A stretch of 64,000 nucleotides of DNA from Alicyclobacillus herbarius DSM 13609 (GCF_000430585.1 NZ_AUMH01000009.1:1-64000), one strand, 5' to 3'. Counted from the stretch's first letter, positions 25,621 through 34,325 are shown. Notes: generated by a model from the sequence alone, not told the origin. Made by a program: numbers and translations.

Positions 25621-25995
25621 ATGCAGCTAGACACGTTGGTAAAAGTGGGGAGTTTAGCCTTCGAGATCGCCCAGGATGAACGGGTGCGCGAGCTCGTGAC
25701 GATGGTGCATCAAGGAGCCAAACGCCGCGGGTTTCCGTTTCCCGGTGCTTGGCCGCCCTCAGGCGCATTCCCACCAGCCGCATCGTCGGCATCCGCGCCG
25801 CCCAAACCCGCTCAAGCGCCGCAGTCGGCCGCTTCCGTCACGGCGGCAAAGCCGCAGCCAGAAGCGACGAAAGTGCCCTCGGGTGTTCCTGCGTTGGCGC
25901 TGCCGACACTGGATGTCTCGCGCTGGCTCAACCGGAAAACGGCCTATCAAGCGATGGATGTGGCTACCCGGATTGGCCGCTTGCTCGTGCGTTAA
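25621..25995 (+). CDS. Unknown small protein with Pro/Ala-rich linker
   Basis: 124 residues, not recognised. An N-terminal helix (about residues 1-38, ending FPFPGAWPP) is joined by a 50-residue Ala/Pro/Ser/Gln-rich linker to a C-terminal helix (LDVSRWLNRKTAYQAMDVATRIGRLLV). No membrane segment or cysteine is present. ATG follows GGAGGGGAGACACGCCG. It is divergent from the dynamin pair and 125 bases upstream of the terpene synthase gene. The two-helix form suggests an adaptor that bridges partners, but that is speculation. Confidence 0.65.
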   Translation: MQLDTLVKVGSLAFEIAQDERVRELVTMVHQGAKRRGFPFPGAWPPSGAFPPAASSASAPPKPAQAPQSAASVTAAKPQPEATKVPSGVPALALPTLDVSRWLNRKTAYQAMDVATRIGRLLVR

Positions 25996-26120
25996 GCTTT
26001 GGGTATGACCTCATCCGTTGGGGGAAGGTACCTGAACGCACCTTTTGGGCATCCTATCCGTGCATCTGGCTGTTGCCCCGGTCAGGGACGACGCATTCAG
26101 GTGATGGAGGTTGAGAGTCC

Positions 26121-27170
26121 TTGCTCGCATTGTCGGAAACCAGCCCTGGCTTCCTCTGTCACTTGTTTCGGCGCATTCTTCCTCAGGCTCGGCAGGAGAT
26201 CCAGCGTTGGACGCAAGCCGCCCGTGCCATTCCGGACCCTGAATTACGCTGTCAAGCCTTGGCCAGTTTGACGGACAAGCGTTTTCACGCCGACGGCGGC
26301 TGTGTGTATGCCGCCTTGGCCCCGACCGGTCCCGCCAACCTCGTACGGCTCATTGTCGCACTGCAGACCATCAGCGACTACCTGGACAACCTGTGCGACC
26401 GGTGTGGAGAACTGGATGAGGAAAACTTTCGCCAACTGCACCACGCGATGCGCGATGCCGTCCAGCCCGAAGCCCCACTGCGCGCCTATTACGCGCTCCA
26501 AACGTGCCAAAATGACGGCGGTTACCTGGCCGCGCTTGTCCACACGTGCCAAGAGGAGGTCAGCCGCCTGCCCGGGTATGCCCACGCCAAAACTCACATT
26601 CTGTGGTTAATTGAGCGTTACTGCGAACTCCAGCAGTATAAACACATCGCGCCTAAGCTGCGCCGACAGCGCCTTATCCGCTGGTTTGAGCAGTATCAAA
26701 ACCGGTTTTCAGACGTATATTGGTGGGAATTTTGTGCGGCGGCCGGATCGACCTTAGGGGTGTTTTCACTCTTTGCGGCGGCCCAACGCCCGCTTCATCC
26801 CAGCCGCGCCGAGGCCTTGTTTCAGAGTTATTTTCCGTGGGTCTGCGGCCTGCATATCCTTCTGGATTACTGGATTGACCTTGCGGAAGACGAGGAGCAT
26901 GGGGATTTTAACTTCGTCGCCTGCTATCCCACCTGGTCGGAGGCGTACCGACGACTCCAGCAGTTCGCGAAAAAAAGCCATGAATCGGTCCGACAGGCGG
27001 GCGGCCGACTGCATCATCACATCATCTCCGGGTTATTCGCCATGTACCTGTCGGATCAAAAAGTCCGAGCGACCCCCTCTATCCGCCCTCTGCGGCGGTT
27101 CATCTGGCGTTTAGGGCCGAAAACGTGGATGTTTTACAGTGCCTGCCAAATCTACAGGCTCATTCGTTGA
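26121..27170 (+). CDS. ytpB: Tetraprenyl-beta-curcumene synthase family protein (YtpB-like, DUF2600)
   Basis: A 349-residue all-helical class IB terpene synthase. In Bacillus, YtpB cyclises tetraprenyl diphosphate to a C35 sesquarterpene that is later made into baciterpenols found in spores. The first acidic motif is DYLDN (Asp86, Asp89); the second is LLDYWIDLAEDEEHGDFNF near residue 250. TTG at 26121 lies about 10 bases after GGAGG. No hopanoid-type cyclase or prenyltransferase partner gene is adjacent. Substrate is inferred from the family. Confidence 0.88.
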   Translation: MLALSETSPGFLCHLFRRILPQARQEIQRWTQAARAIPDPELRCQALASLTDKRFHADGGCVYAALAPTGPANLVRLIVALQTISDYLDNLCDRCGELDEENFRQLHHAMRDAVQPEAPLRAYYALQTCQNDGGYLAALVHTCQEEVSRLPGYAHAKTHILWLIERYCELQQYKHIAPKLRRQRLIRWFEQYQNRFSDVYWWEFCAAAGSTLGVFSLFAAAQRPLHPSRAEALFQSYFPWVCGLHILLDYWIDLAEDEEHGDFNFVACYPTWSEAYRRLQQFAKKSHESVRQAGGRLHHHIISGLFAMYLSDQKVRATPSIRPLRRFIWRLGPKTWMFYSACQIYRLIR

Positions 27171-27175
27171 CCGAA

Positions 27176-27541
27176 TCACGCATCGCGACGCCGCACGATG
27201 CGAACGGCGACCGCGTCAAACACTCCGGGTATCGGGGCCCCCGGCTTCTCGACCTCCACGCACACTTCGCAAACCTTGTCGTATCGCCGAAGAATCGTCT
27301 CGCCGATCCGCTCGGCTACCGTCTCAATCAGGCGAGCCGGCGGGCCTTCGACAACCTGTTTCACGTCACCGTACACTGCCGCATAATCGACCGTCTCCGA
27401 GATTGAATCCGATTTCCCGGCCGCACCAAGCGAGAGCCGCAACGTCACATCTACCCGAAACCGCTGCCCCAAGCGCCGTTCTTCGGCCAAGGCGCCGTGA
27501 TAGCCGTAAAAGTGCATGCCGGTCAAGCGAATCTCGTCCAT
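27176..27541 (-). CDS. folB: Dihydroneopterin aldolase
   Basis: Cleaves dihydroneopterin to 6-hydroxymethyl-dihydropterin in folate synthesis. The 121-residue protein has the family opening MDEIRLTGMHFYGYHGALAEER with the active-site Tyr and Glu, and the conserved lysine in VEKPGAPIPG. ATG at 27541 is preceded by GGGGGTG. It starts 20 bases after the GT2 gene stop, so they form an operon, and it is apart from folP and folK, which usually accompany it. It nearly abuts the convergent ytpB-like gene. Confidence 0.92.
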   Translation of the reverse strand: MDEIRLTGMHFYGYHGALAEERRLGQRFRVDVTLRLSLGAAGKSDSISETVDYAAVYGDVKQVVEGPPARLIETVAERIGETILRRYDKVCEVCVEVEKPGAPIPGVFDAVAVRIVRRRDA

Positions 27542-27561
27542 TCTAGCACCCCCGCTGCGAT

Positions 27562-28371
27562 TCACTGCCATAGGGCCATGTCTCCATCCCAAAGCTGGCG
27601 CGTCGGTGCCCGGTATGGAGCTAAATCCGGCCGTTCGAGCATCCGGAGGAAGTTCATGGCAGGCAGTTCTCCCAACCGGTGCTTCGCCGTGAGCGTCCGC
27701 AACCGTTCCCGCATGCGGTCCAAATCGGCAGACGCATTTCCCCCGCCTTGGTCGATGCCGTAGAGGACGGAAGCGACAGGAACACGCACCGGTGGGGACA
27801 AAGTACAAAGCCTGAGCCAAAAATCCCAATCCCAGTAATGGTCCACCGATTCATCGAAGCGGCCCAGCCGGACATGCACCTGTTTCCGATACAGGACCGT
27901 AGAAGGGATAATCGGATTGTAGCGACGGAGAAGTTCAGGCGCGCGCCGCCACGCAAACGGGTGCCGACCAACCACCGTCAAGCCTCTGCTCTCGTGACGA
28001 AGTTCGACCAATTCCGCATCGGCGTGCACCCAATCGGCCCGATGAGACTGTAAAACGGAAAGTAAAGAAGAAAGGTGAGTCGGCAACCAACGGTCATCGT
28101 CATCGCAAAAGGCAATCCATTCGCCCTTGGCGGCCGTGAGCGCCAGGTTGCGAGCAAAAACCTGCCCATGGTTTTGCGGTAAATCCTGAAACCAGATCTC
28201 AACGTCTGGATGCTCGCGCTGGAACTCTTCCACGACCGGGACGATACTGTCACCGCCATCATTCACCACACACACCTGCACCGGCACAGCCACAGTCTGA
28301 CGGGCGATAGACCGAAGGCAAGCACGCAGCTGCGAAAGCCGGTTGCGGGTGGCCATAAGAACGCTTATCAA
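27562..28371 (-). CDS. GT2-family glycosyltransferase
   Basis: A 269-residue inverting GT-A glycosyltransferase. The N-terminal ISVLMATRNR opens the nucleotide-binding fold; VVNDGG and the metal-binding FCDDDDRW (DxD) follow, with DWDFWLRL as the acceptor-side ED-like motif. The TTG at 28371 is chosen for the AGGCGGAG ribosome site and because the domain starts there. No membrane segment; sugar and acceptor unknown. Cotranscribed with folB by spacing, but no functional link is evident. Confidence 0.82.
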   Translation of the reverse strand: MISVLMATRNRLSQLRACLRSIARQTVAVPVQVCVVNDGGDSIVPVVEEFQREHPDVEIWFQDLPQNHGQVFARNLALTAAKGEWIAFCDDDDRWLPTHLSSLLSVLQSHRADWVHADAELVELRHESRGLTVVGRHPFAWRRAPELLRRYNPIIPSTVLYRKQVHVRLGRFDESVDHYWDWDFWLRLCTLSPPVRVPVASVLYGIDQGGGNASADLDRMRERLRTLTAKHRLGELPAMNFLRMLERPDLAPYRAPTRQLWDGDMALWQ

Positions 28372-28504
28372 TCCCACTCCGCCTTTCACGGACCTGCACC
28401 GAATTGACGATGCTAGAACGTGCTGCATCGTCCTGTGCCCATCATACACCAAGGAGCCGGTTTGTCGTATCCAGTCATGGAATTTCTCCGTACACCGCGG
28501 TACA

Positions 28505-28526
28505 ATATAGATAGAACATTCTATAT
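28505..28526. promoter_or_regulatory. Palindromic operator candidate upstream of the OsmC gene
   Basis: ATATAGA (28505-28511) and TCTATAT (28520-28526) flank an inner palindrome ATAGAA-CA-TTCTAT (28511-28524). A -10-like TACAAT lies immediately upstream (28501-28506), so the palindrome would cover the start of transcription. This geometry is typical of MarR-type repressors such as OhrR, but the sequence is not the OhrR consensus and no regulator gene adjoins. Confidence 0.55.
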
Positions 28527-28559
28527 ATTTGCCCTCTTAAACAAGGAGGCGGGATCGCC

Positions 28560-29012
28560 GTGACAGAGAGATTGACGTACACCGTGTTCGGGACCTGGTC
28601 GGGAGATAAAAGCGGCAATGGAACCTTGCGACTGGGGGAGAATACGACCGTGCACTACAGCATTCCCCAAAATCTAGGTGGCAGTGGCCAGGGAACCAAC
28701 CCGGAGGAACTCTTGTTATCCGCAGCCGCCGGCTGTTATACGCTGACACTGGCGATTCTCCTGCAGAACCGTCACATTCCCTACCATCGGATTGACATTG
28801 AGACGCAAGGCTTTGTGGAAAATGAGGGTGGGTTGCGATATGACCGAATTGTCCACCAGCCGGTGATTTACGTAGACAATTTGACGGACGAACAGCGCAT
28901 TCTTCGCCTTGCAGAACACGCCGAATTGACGTGCATGGTATCCTCGGCCTTGCGCGGAAATGTGGATGTCATCGTTCGTCCGCGCGTTGTCTGTGGAGCG
29001 GCCAGCCGTTGA
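28560..29012 (+). CDS. OsmC/Ohr-family peroxidase
   Basis: A 150-residue protein predicted to reduce organic hydroperoxides. The two reactive cysteines are present: Cys59 in SAAAGCYTLTL and Cys125 in AELTCMVSSAL. NPEELLLSAAAG is the family core motif. It is closer to the SACOL/YmaD-like OsmC branch than to classical Ohr, judging by the N-terminal FGTWSGDKSGNGTL. GTG at 28560 follows AAGGAGG. The palindrome upstream suggests peroxide- or thiol-responsive control. Confidence 0.87.
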   Translation: MTERLTYTVFGTWSGDKSGNGTLRLGENTTVHYSIPQNLGGSGQGTNPEELLLSAAAGCYTLTLAILLQNRHIPYHRIDIETQGFVENEGGLRYDRIVHQPVIYVDNLTDEQRILRLAEHAELTCMVSSALRGNVDVIVRPRVVCGAASR

Positions 29013-29064
29013 CTCGTCCGTTCAGTTGGGTCTTTATCGCGAGGTCCATTTCTCGCCAGATGGG

Positions 29065-29955
29065 TTAATCCCCGCCTGCGGAAAGCTCGTCGTCGAGCGC
29101 CTGTAGGTTCGCGGAAACCTCTGCGCCAAACAGCATCGCCAAACTCGCCAGGTACATCCACAGAATGACGAGCATGACCACCGTCAACGTGCCATAAATC
29201 AGCTGGTACATGACCAGGTGGGAGGCGTACCAGGTAAAGACCGCGCGCCCTGCGTCGACGGCGACCGTCGTCACCAGTGCGCCCGGTACGAGATAGACGA
29301 AATGGCCCTGCCGGGAAGGGAGATATCGGTAAACAACCAAACAGCCGACAAACAGTGAAAGCGGAAAGAGCACGCGGGAGACGGCGTGCAGCATCTTCAC
29401 CCAATCGAAAAAGGCCGCGTGCCGAACCAGCGTGTACTTCACCAACGGGGTCAGGGCCATGACCACTTCCGACCCCAAGGTGAGGAGCAGCAAGATCAAC
29501 AACATCGCGAAGGCAATCAGGCGACGCTTGACAAAGGAGCGCTGCTGCGAATTCCAGACCACATCCAGCGCTTGCTGTACGGCGATAAAACCGCTGGTCG
29601 CCGACCAGGTCAAAATCACGGCGCTGACGATACCCACATTGACGCCCACCCGGGTCAGGTGCGGCAGGTTGCTCGTGATGTAATTGCGGGGCCAGGCCGG
29701 AAAGTAAGGTGTTACAAATAATCCCACAACCTTTTCCACCTGCACCTGCGGCAGCAACAAGCTGGCCCCGTAAATCAGCAGAAGCAGCAGCGGGAATAAG
29801 GAGAAAAAGGCATAAAACGCAATCACCGCGGCGAGCGAAGCCAGGTCATGCTGGGCCACTGAGACAACCAGGCGCCATAAGAAGCGGCCGGCTACTTTGT
29901 GAAAAGACGGTGACGGTGGCGTCTCCGTTTCGTCGCCCAAACGCCAAAACATCAC
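29065..29955 (-). CDS. YihY/BrkB-family membrane protein
   Basis: A 296-residue inner-membrane protein with about six hydrophobic segments. The family core is visible: LASLAAVIAFYAFFSLFPLLLLLIYGASLL near residues 45-70 and VPGALVTTVAVDAGRAVFTWY later. The family was once mislabelled RNase BN; its real function is unknown, with transport or cell-envelope roles proposed. GTG at 29955 lies 9 bases after AAGGGG. Convergent with the OsmC gene. Confidence 0.87.
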   Translation of the reverse strand: MMFWRLGDETETPPSPSFHKVAGRFLWRLVVSVAQHDLASLAAVIAFYAFFSLFPLLLLLIYGASLLLPQVQVEKVVGLFVTPYFPAWPRNYITSNLPHLTRVGVNVGIVSAVILTWSATSGFIAVQQALDVVWNSQQRSFVKRRLIAFAMLLILLLLTLGSEVVMALTPLVKYTLVRHAAFFDWVKMLHAVSRVLFPLSLFVGCLVVYRYLPSRQGHFVYLVPGALVTTVAVDAGRAVFTWYASHLVMYQLIYGTLTVVMLVILWMYLASLAMLFGAEVSANLQALDDELSAGGD

Positions 29956-30023
29956 AACGAGATTCCCCTTGTGCTGGTTTTCCTGTCCTCTCCGCGGTCA
30001 CCCCGTGCCGATTGTCCCTTACA

Positions 30024-31088
30024 TCAGGCATGCACATCGGTGAAAAGATTGCCGACAAGCGATTCCTGTAGCACATCGGCATAGTCCGGCAGCATCTCGT
30101 GCCAAGACTCTGGAAACGGGGCAATCGCCCGCAGTCGCTCCCGCGTATACGGGTGGATGAAGGTCAAACGGATGGCATGCAGCGCGAATCCGCGCGGCCA
30201 GACGCGCCCATCTGGGCTTGTTCCACCCCCGTACAGCGTGTCCCCGACGATGGGACACCCGAGCGCGCTGAGGTGAACACGAATCTGATGCGTTCGTCCC
30301 GTTTCCAACCGGCAAATGACGAGCGTGTACCAGCGACCGTCCAGGTTTCGTTCATCCACGACCTGGTAATCGGTGATGGCGGTTTTCCCGTTTCGGGCCA
30401 CCCGGTAGCGCCCTGCGTGATGGCGATCCCGCCCGATGTTTTCGGCAATTCTGCCTCTCTTCTGGGGCATGCGGCCATGCACGCAGGCCACATAGGTACG
30501 CCTGATCTGGTGTACACGTAGTTGTTGATCGAAAACCCGAGCGCTGTAAGCGTGTCCCGCATATAGAAGGCAGCCGCTCGTCCCGACGTCGAGGCGGTGC
30601 ACGTGTCGGATCTTCCGTTCGATTCCCTGCAGGGCCAGCCAGTGTGCAACCCGGTGGCCAAGCGTATCGACGTCCATCGGCGTTCCTGGGTAGACGAGCA
30701 CCCCGGAGGGTTTATTCACCACAAACAGGTGTTCATCCGCGTATAGAACGTCCGCGACCGGGGCGCTTTGCCATCCCTCTACGCCGTAGGACTCAACGAT
30801 GCCACCCAACAAGCGGATTTTGGCGTTCCCACAAGCATCGCTGGGAGCCGCACGGCGCGAACCGACATAAACGCGGCCATTATGGAACAGCGTACGGACA
30901 AAGCCTCGCGGTAGGTGAAGGGTATCGGTCAGGAGGGCACACAGAGGCTGGCCCGCCAACTTGGCATCCGGCTGGACGACGAGCGTGTCACCTTGGATGT
31001 GTACCTCCACCCTCTGACTATCTCCCTTCTCGCTTGGATGCACGCGGCTTGAAAAAAACGGTGCACAGGCACCGCTCTCTGTACTCAT
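30024..31088 (-). CDS. RluA-family RNA pseudouridine synthase
   Basis: Converts specific uridines to pseudouridine in rRNA or tRNA. The catalytic motif HRLDVGTSGCLLYA and the GRTHQIRVHLSALGCPIVGDTLYG motif define the RluA group. An N-terminal S4-like region (LTDTLHLPRGFVRTLFHNGRVYVG) precedes the catalytic domain, as in RluD and YlyB. ATG 31088 has a poorly spaced ribosome site; GTG 31010, behind GAAGGGAG, is an alternative that would drop 26 residues. Target site cannot be told from sequence. Confidence 0.9.
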   Translation of the reverse strand: MSTESGACAPFFSSRVHPSEKGDSQRVEVHIQGDTLVVQPDAKLAGQPLCALLTDTLHLPRGFVRTLFHNGRVYVGSRRAAPSDACGNAKIRLLGGIVESYGVEGWQSAPVADVLYADEHLFVVNKPSGVLVYPGTPMDVDTLGHRVAHWLALQGIERKIRHVHRLDVGTSGCLLYAGHAYSARVFDQQLRVHQIRRTYVACVHGRMPQKRGRIAENIGRDRHHAGRYRVARNGKTAITDYQVVDERNLDGRWYTLVICRLETGRTHQIRVHLSALGCPIVGDTLYGGGTSPDGRVWPRGFALHAIRLTFIHPYTRERLRAIAPFPESWHEMLPDYADVLQESLVGNLFTDVHA

Positions 31089-31131
31089 CCTCTATCATAG
31101 ACAAAAGCGAGGCCATCCAGAACAAGGCCTC

Positions 31132-31365
31132 TCAATACGCTTCGACGTTTTCCACCTCGGGGGCCACCTGTTTAATCGCGCGCTCTACGCCCAGCTTGAG
31201 AGTCATGACACTCGCCGGACAACCGACGCATTGACCCGTTAAGGCGACAAACACCGTTTTCGTAAGTTCATCGTAGGAAACAAACTCCACATCGCCGCCA
31301 TCCTGCTGGATAGCCTCGCGGATAGAATCGAGTGCTTCACGTACCCGTTGTTCGACATCGCTCAT
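31132..31365 (-). CDS. NifU-like C-terminal domain protein (Fe-S carrier)
   Basis: 77 residues forming a stand-alone NifU C-terminal domain similar to Bacillus YutI and the Nfu proteins. It carries the cluster-binding Cys46-x2-Cys49 in GQCVGCP. Predicted to carry Fe-S clusters to target enzymes in the cytoplasm. ATG follows GGGGAGGG. No other Fe-S assembly gene is near. Confidence 0.92.
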   Translation of the reverse strand: MSDVEQRVREALDSIREAIQQDGGDVEFVSYDELTKTVFVALTGQCVGCPASVMTLKLGVERAIKQVAPEVENVEAY

Positions 31366-31557
31366 CGGTCTACCCTCCCCGTTTCCACCTCAGCTTATCT
31401 TACTCCCGTGTTACCTGACAAGTCTAGAGCCACCAACCCACATCGAATCGTCTGCACAGATACAAGTTCCTGCGGCACTGTGCGTTCGCCCTAACGCCAC
31501 GGCCGAATACGGTATAGGATGAAACGTAAGATGGGCGAAACAAGGGGGCGCATTTTC

Positions 31558-32031
31558 ATGGATCGCACGGACCGCCTCAAATGGATTCCCATGCTGGCAG
31601 AGGCGTACTCACGCGCCCTGAAACAGGTTGCTGAACAAGAGGCTGCCGCACGCGCAGACGTTGCCGGAAGTAAGCGAGCGTCCACCACGGGTCACGGGCG
31701 CAAAGGCCCAGCTGCTGGCAGACGACATAAATCATCCGCCCATAGCGCCCGCTCACACCTTAGGAGACGTGCATTGCCAAGACATCCGCGGCCGACCGTC
31801 TGGGTACCGCGGTCGCCCGATAAAGCGCGTCCGACGCAAAAGGTCCCGTTTCGCTCGGTTCTACGCGAACTCCGCGAAACCAAACGCCGACTCGACAACC
31901 TGCAGACCTTGCATGAGCGTTTGAATCACTTCGAGAACCAGTTACAGAACCGATTTGAGGAACTTCTGCAGCGTCTAGACGGATCGGCCCAGCCCACCCC
32001 CAGCGAACCGGATGAACACTCGCGGAGATGA
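31558..32031 (+). CDS. Unknown basic protein with C-terminal coiled coil
   Basis: 157 residues, not recognised. After a short helix (DRTDRLKWIPMLAEAYSRALKQVAEQEAA) comes a highly basic, low-complexity stretch rich in Arg, His, Ser and Pro, then a helical region with heptad-like leucines (LRELRETKRRLDNLQTLHERLNHFENQLQNRF). ATG at 31558 is preceded by AAGGGGGCG. The basic middle could bind nucleic acid; this is inference. It probably shares a transcript with the DUF378 gene 30 bases downstream. Confidence 0.6.
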   Translation: MDRTDRLKWIPMLAEAYSRALKQVAEQEAAARADVAGSKRASTTGHGRKGPAAGRRHKSSAHSARSHLRRRALPRHPRPTVWVPRSPDKARPTQKVPFRSVLRELRETKRRLDNLQTLHERLNHFENQLQNRFEELLQRLDGSAQPTPSEPDEHSRR

Positions 32032-32061
32032 ACATACTGGGCGCGAGGGGGTGCTGGGCAA

Positions 32062-32262
32062 ATGAATAACGTGGCGTTGACCTTGGTCATCATTGGGGCG
32101 GTCAACTGGTTGCTGGTAGGGTTGTTTCAATTCGATGCTGTGGCAGCCCTGCTTGGCGGTGTTGACTCCTTACTCAGTCGGATTGTCTACGTCATCATCG
32201 GGCTTGCTGGACTTTACGCCATTACACTCCTCTTTGATGCGCCACGGCTGCGCGATCGTTGA
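32062..32262 (+). CDS. DUF378 small membrane protein
   Basis: 66 residues with two membrane segments (ALTLVIIGAVNWLLVGLF and IVYVIIGLAGLYAITLLF), the pattern of DUF378 proteins such as Bacillus YuzA. Function unknown. ATG is preceded by GAGGGGGTG. Its last 93 bases overlap the 3' part of the convergent tag gene. Confidence 0.85.
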   Translation: MNNVALTLVIIGAVNWLLVGLFQFDAVAALLGGVDSLLSRIVYVIIGLAGLYAITLLFDAPRLRDR

Positions 32263-32796
32263 CGGGGTCGACGCCAACCAGCAGCCGGACTCATGCGGTG
32301 GGGGTACGAGCCCAGTCGCATAGGCGATGCTCTGGGCCGTCGTGGCCCCGACACCGTGGAACACGGCTTGCAGGCGCTCGCATATCGCCGCCTCGTCCAT
32401 GTTCGTCAAGCCCGCAAAAAAGTTCTCAAGGGAGCCAAACTCACGCGCTAGGTTGACGGCAACGCGAGCGTTTTTAATGGCCGCCTCAATCTTCCGCCGG
32501 TTGCGGATAATGCGCGAATCAGAGAGCAACCGTTCCACATCGCCGGCACCAAATTCGGCCAGACGACCTGGGTCGAACTGGCCGAACACTTCTCGCATGG
32601 CGTTTCGCTTTTGCAAAACAACCCGCCAGCTGATGCCTGCCTGAAACGTTTCTAAGATGACCACTTCCAGCCAACCGGCATCGGTCGTGGGAGCGCGTCC
32701 CCATTCATCGTCATGATAAGCAGCGAGAAGGTCAGTCGTTACCCATGAGCAACGCCGACGCTGGGGGATGTCCGTGTCTGAGTTCTGGAAATCCAC
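32170..32796 (-). CDS. tag: DNA-3-methyladenine glycosylase I
   Basis: Removes 3-methyladenine from alkylated DNA. The 208-residue protein has CSWVTTDLLAAYHDDEWG at the N-terminus and FQAGISWRVVLQKR as expected. The structural zinc site is complete: Cys16, His28, His168 and Cys172 correspond to Cys4, His17, His175 and Cys179 of E. coli Tag. Translation probably starts at GTG 32796 behind AAGGAG. After the zinc-binding Cys the frame runs about 37 residues further than usual, which makes the 3' end overlap the DUF378 gene. Confidence 0.88.
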   Translation of the reverse strand: MDFQNSDTDIPQRRRCSWVTTDLLAAYHDDEWGRAPTTDAGWLEVVILETFQAGISWRVVLQKRNAMREVFGQFDPGRLAEFGAGDVERLLSDSRIIRNRRKIEAAIKNARVAVNLAREFGSLENFFAGLTNMDEAAICERLQAVFHGVGATTAQSIAYATGLVPPPHESGCWLASTPSTIAQPWRIKEECNGVKSSKPDDDVDNPTE

Positions 32797-32921
32797 GCAC
32801 CGCACTCTCCTTCCGAATACCCGCAGGCCGCTAGAGGGCCCGACGCTTTCCTTTTTCGAGCACATCCACCTTTTCGGCATGGGTATTTTGCAGCAGGCCG
32901 CTACCACAAGGCCAGGCCGCA

Positions 32922-33587
32922 TCAAGCCTCGCCGTGCATCGCGGCCCCGACCTGTCCATCCGGTACTCCTACGATACCCGCCCCGCCGATTCGCTTCTGG
33001 AAGCAAATCGTATTTGGCGGCAAGCGAAACACCTCAGTAAAACCGAGTTTGCGAGTGAATTCTACGCTGCGCGTGTTGTTCGCCTGAACGAATACTTCGA
33101 GCGTATGAACCCCCATGGCGGCAGCTTCACTCTCCAGTTTTTTCATCACGGCGGTGCCGACCCCGTCCGACTGCTGCGTACGGTCAATCACCAGGGCACT
33201 GATGTGCATTTTTCCATCTGGGTCAACCAGGTAGGAATAGTACCCAATCCGCTTGCCCCGGTGCTCAACCACCGTGGTTGGCGCCCCGGATTGAATGTAT
33301 CGACGAAACTGCTCCCGCGGAAAGGGCTCCGCAAACGCCTGCTGATGTACCTCACCCAACTGTTCCTCTGTCAACTGGACGATAAATTCATCGTCCGCTT
33401 CTGTACGCGGACGAAACGTTAAAGCCGCAGCCGTCTCCATGGAACGTTGCGGCTTATTCGTCTTCTTCCCGTGGACACCCTGCTCGGCGATGCGGCGGGC
33501 AGTCCGCACCGCCTTGCGTCTACTCACCGTCGGCTTAGCACGGCGACGGCGCCTTTTCCACACTTGGCTTCCCTGCTCCTGCTGCAC
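32922..33587 (-). CDS. GNAT-family N-acetyltransferase with basic N-terminal extension
   Basis: A 221-residue protein. Residues from about 60 on form a GNAT domain, with the acetyl-CoA-binding segment ISALVIDRTQQSDGVGTAVMKKLESEA and the closing NTRSVEFTRKLGFTEV. The first 50 residues are Arg/Lys-rich (VWKRRRRRAKPTVSRRKAVRTARR) and could bind nucleic acid or ribosome. GTG at 33587 is chosen because AAGGAGG is 8 bases upstream. The substrate is unknown. Confidence 0.8.
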   Translation of the reverse strand: MQQEQGSQVWKRRRRRAKPTVSRRKAVRTARRIAEQGVHGKKTNKPQRSMETAAALTFRPRTEADDEFIVQLTEEQLGEVHQQAFAEPFPREQFRRYIQSGAPTTVVEHRGKRIGYYSYLVDPDGKMHISALVIDRTQQSDGVGTAVMKKLESEAAAMGVHTLEVFVQANNTRSVEFTRKLGFTEVFRLPPNTICFQKRIGGAGIVGVPDGQVGAAMHGEA

Positions 33588-33649
33588 AGTCAACGCCTCC
33601 TTTTCAACTGCGCGTTCTGTGCCAGCTTATGCGAGCAGGCAGGCGGGTG

Positions 33650-34213
33650 TCATTGACGCTGCCGCTTCGCCTTTCCCTTCGCCTTGGTCTCGGACGATGC
33701 CGAGGTGCCAGTGCTTCCTTGCCCCGGCTTCAGCGGCCCCTTCGTCCCAGCGCCTGCTTTTTGCGCCTTGACCTTCTTCGCCCCGCGGTGGAACCACTTC
33801 TTCCACGCCCCCGGTTCCCGCGTCGGAATGACCGGCGGCGCCACCACATAACCGATGTAGTTTCCGGCCACATCCATCTTGTAGCGATGATTCGGTTGGA
33901 TTTTATCGTATTGATCTTTGGTCGTGTGGAACGTTATGGTCTGCATCTTTGACATGTGGATGCCGCGCACCGACTGGGATAGGCTGACGCGCCCCACCAC
34001 CTGATAGGTTTTCACCGGAATGTAGCGAAACCAGCCCGTCTTTGGCTTCTCCCGGATCACCCGTTTATGCAGAACAAAGATTTCACGCCTCTCCTTGGCG
34101 ACGTTATACTGAGCCTCGAACTTCTTCTGCCGCTTGCGCGTCCACCAGAATAGCCAAGAATACAGCCCTATGAAAACGACAAACAGACCACCTATCACGT
34201 ACCAAGAGACCAA
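33650..34213 (-). CDS. Unknown protein with N-terminal membrane anchor
   Basis: 187 residues, not recognised. A single membrane segment at the N-terminus (WYVIGGLFVVFIGLYSWLFWW) is followed by a basic linker, a beta-rich central region (FVLHKRVIREKPKTGWFRYIPVKTYQVVGRVSLSQ) and a disordered Lys/Gly/Ser-rich tail (KAGAGTKGPLKPGQGSTGTS). TTG at 34213 follows AGGGGG. The cytoplasmic part may be an adaptor or sensor; no family assigned. Confidence 0.65.
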   Translation of the reverse strand: MVSWYVIGGLFVVFIGLYSWLFWWTRKRQKKFEAQYNVAKERREIFVLHKRVIREKPKTGWFRYIPVKTYQVVGRVSLSQSVRGIHMSKMQTITFHTTKDQYDKIQPNHRYKMDVAGNYIGYVVAPPVIPTREPGAWKKWFHRGAKKVKAQKAGAGTKGPLKPGQGSTGTSASSETKAKGKAKRQRQ

Positions 34214-34325
34214 CTCGTTTTCCCCCTGCTAGCCACGTCACAGCTCCGACGGGCGCTGTGAGTCCGATTGACAAGTTATTACTCATTGTAGCATGTCGCC
34301 CGCCCTAAACAAAGGACCATCCAGA

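Noticed and set aside
28868-29404. Minus-strand frame spanning OsmC and YihY genes
   Set aside because: Overlaps two recognised genes and has no protein-like features.
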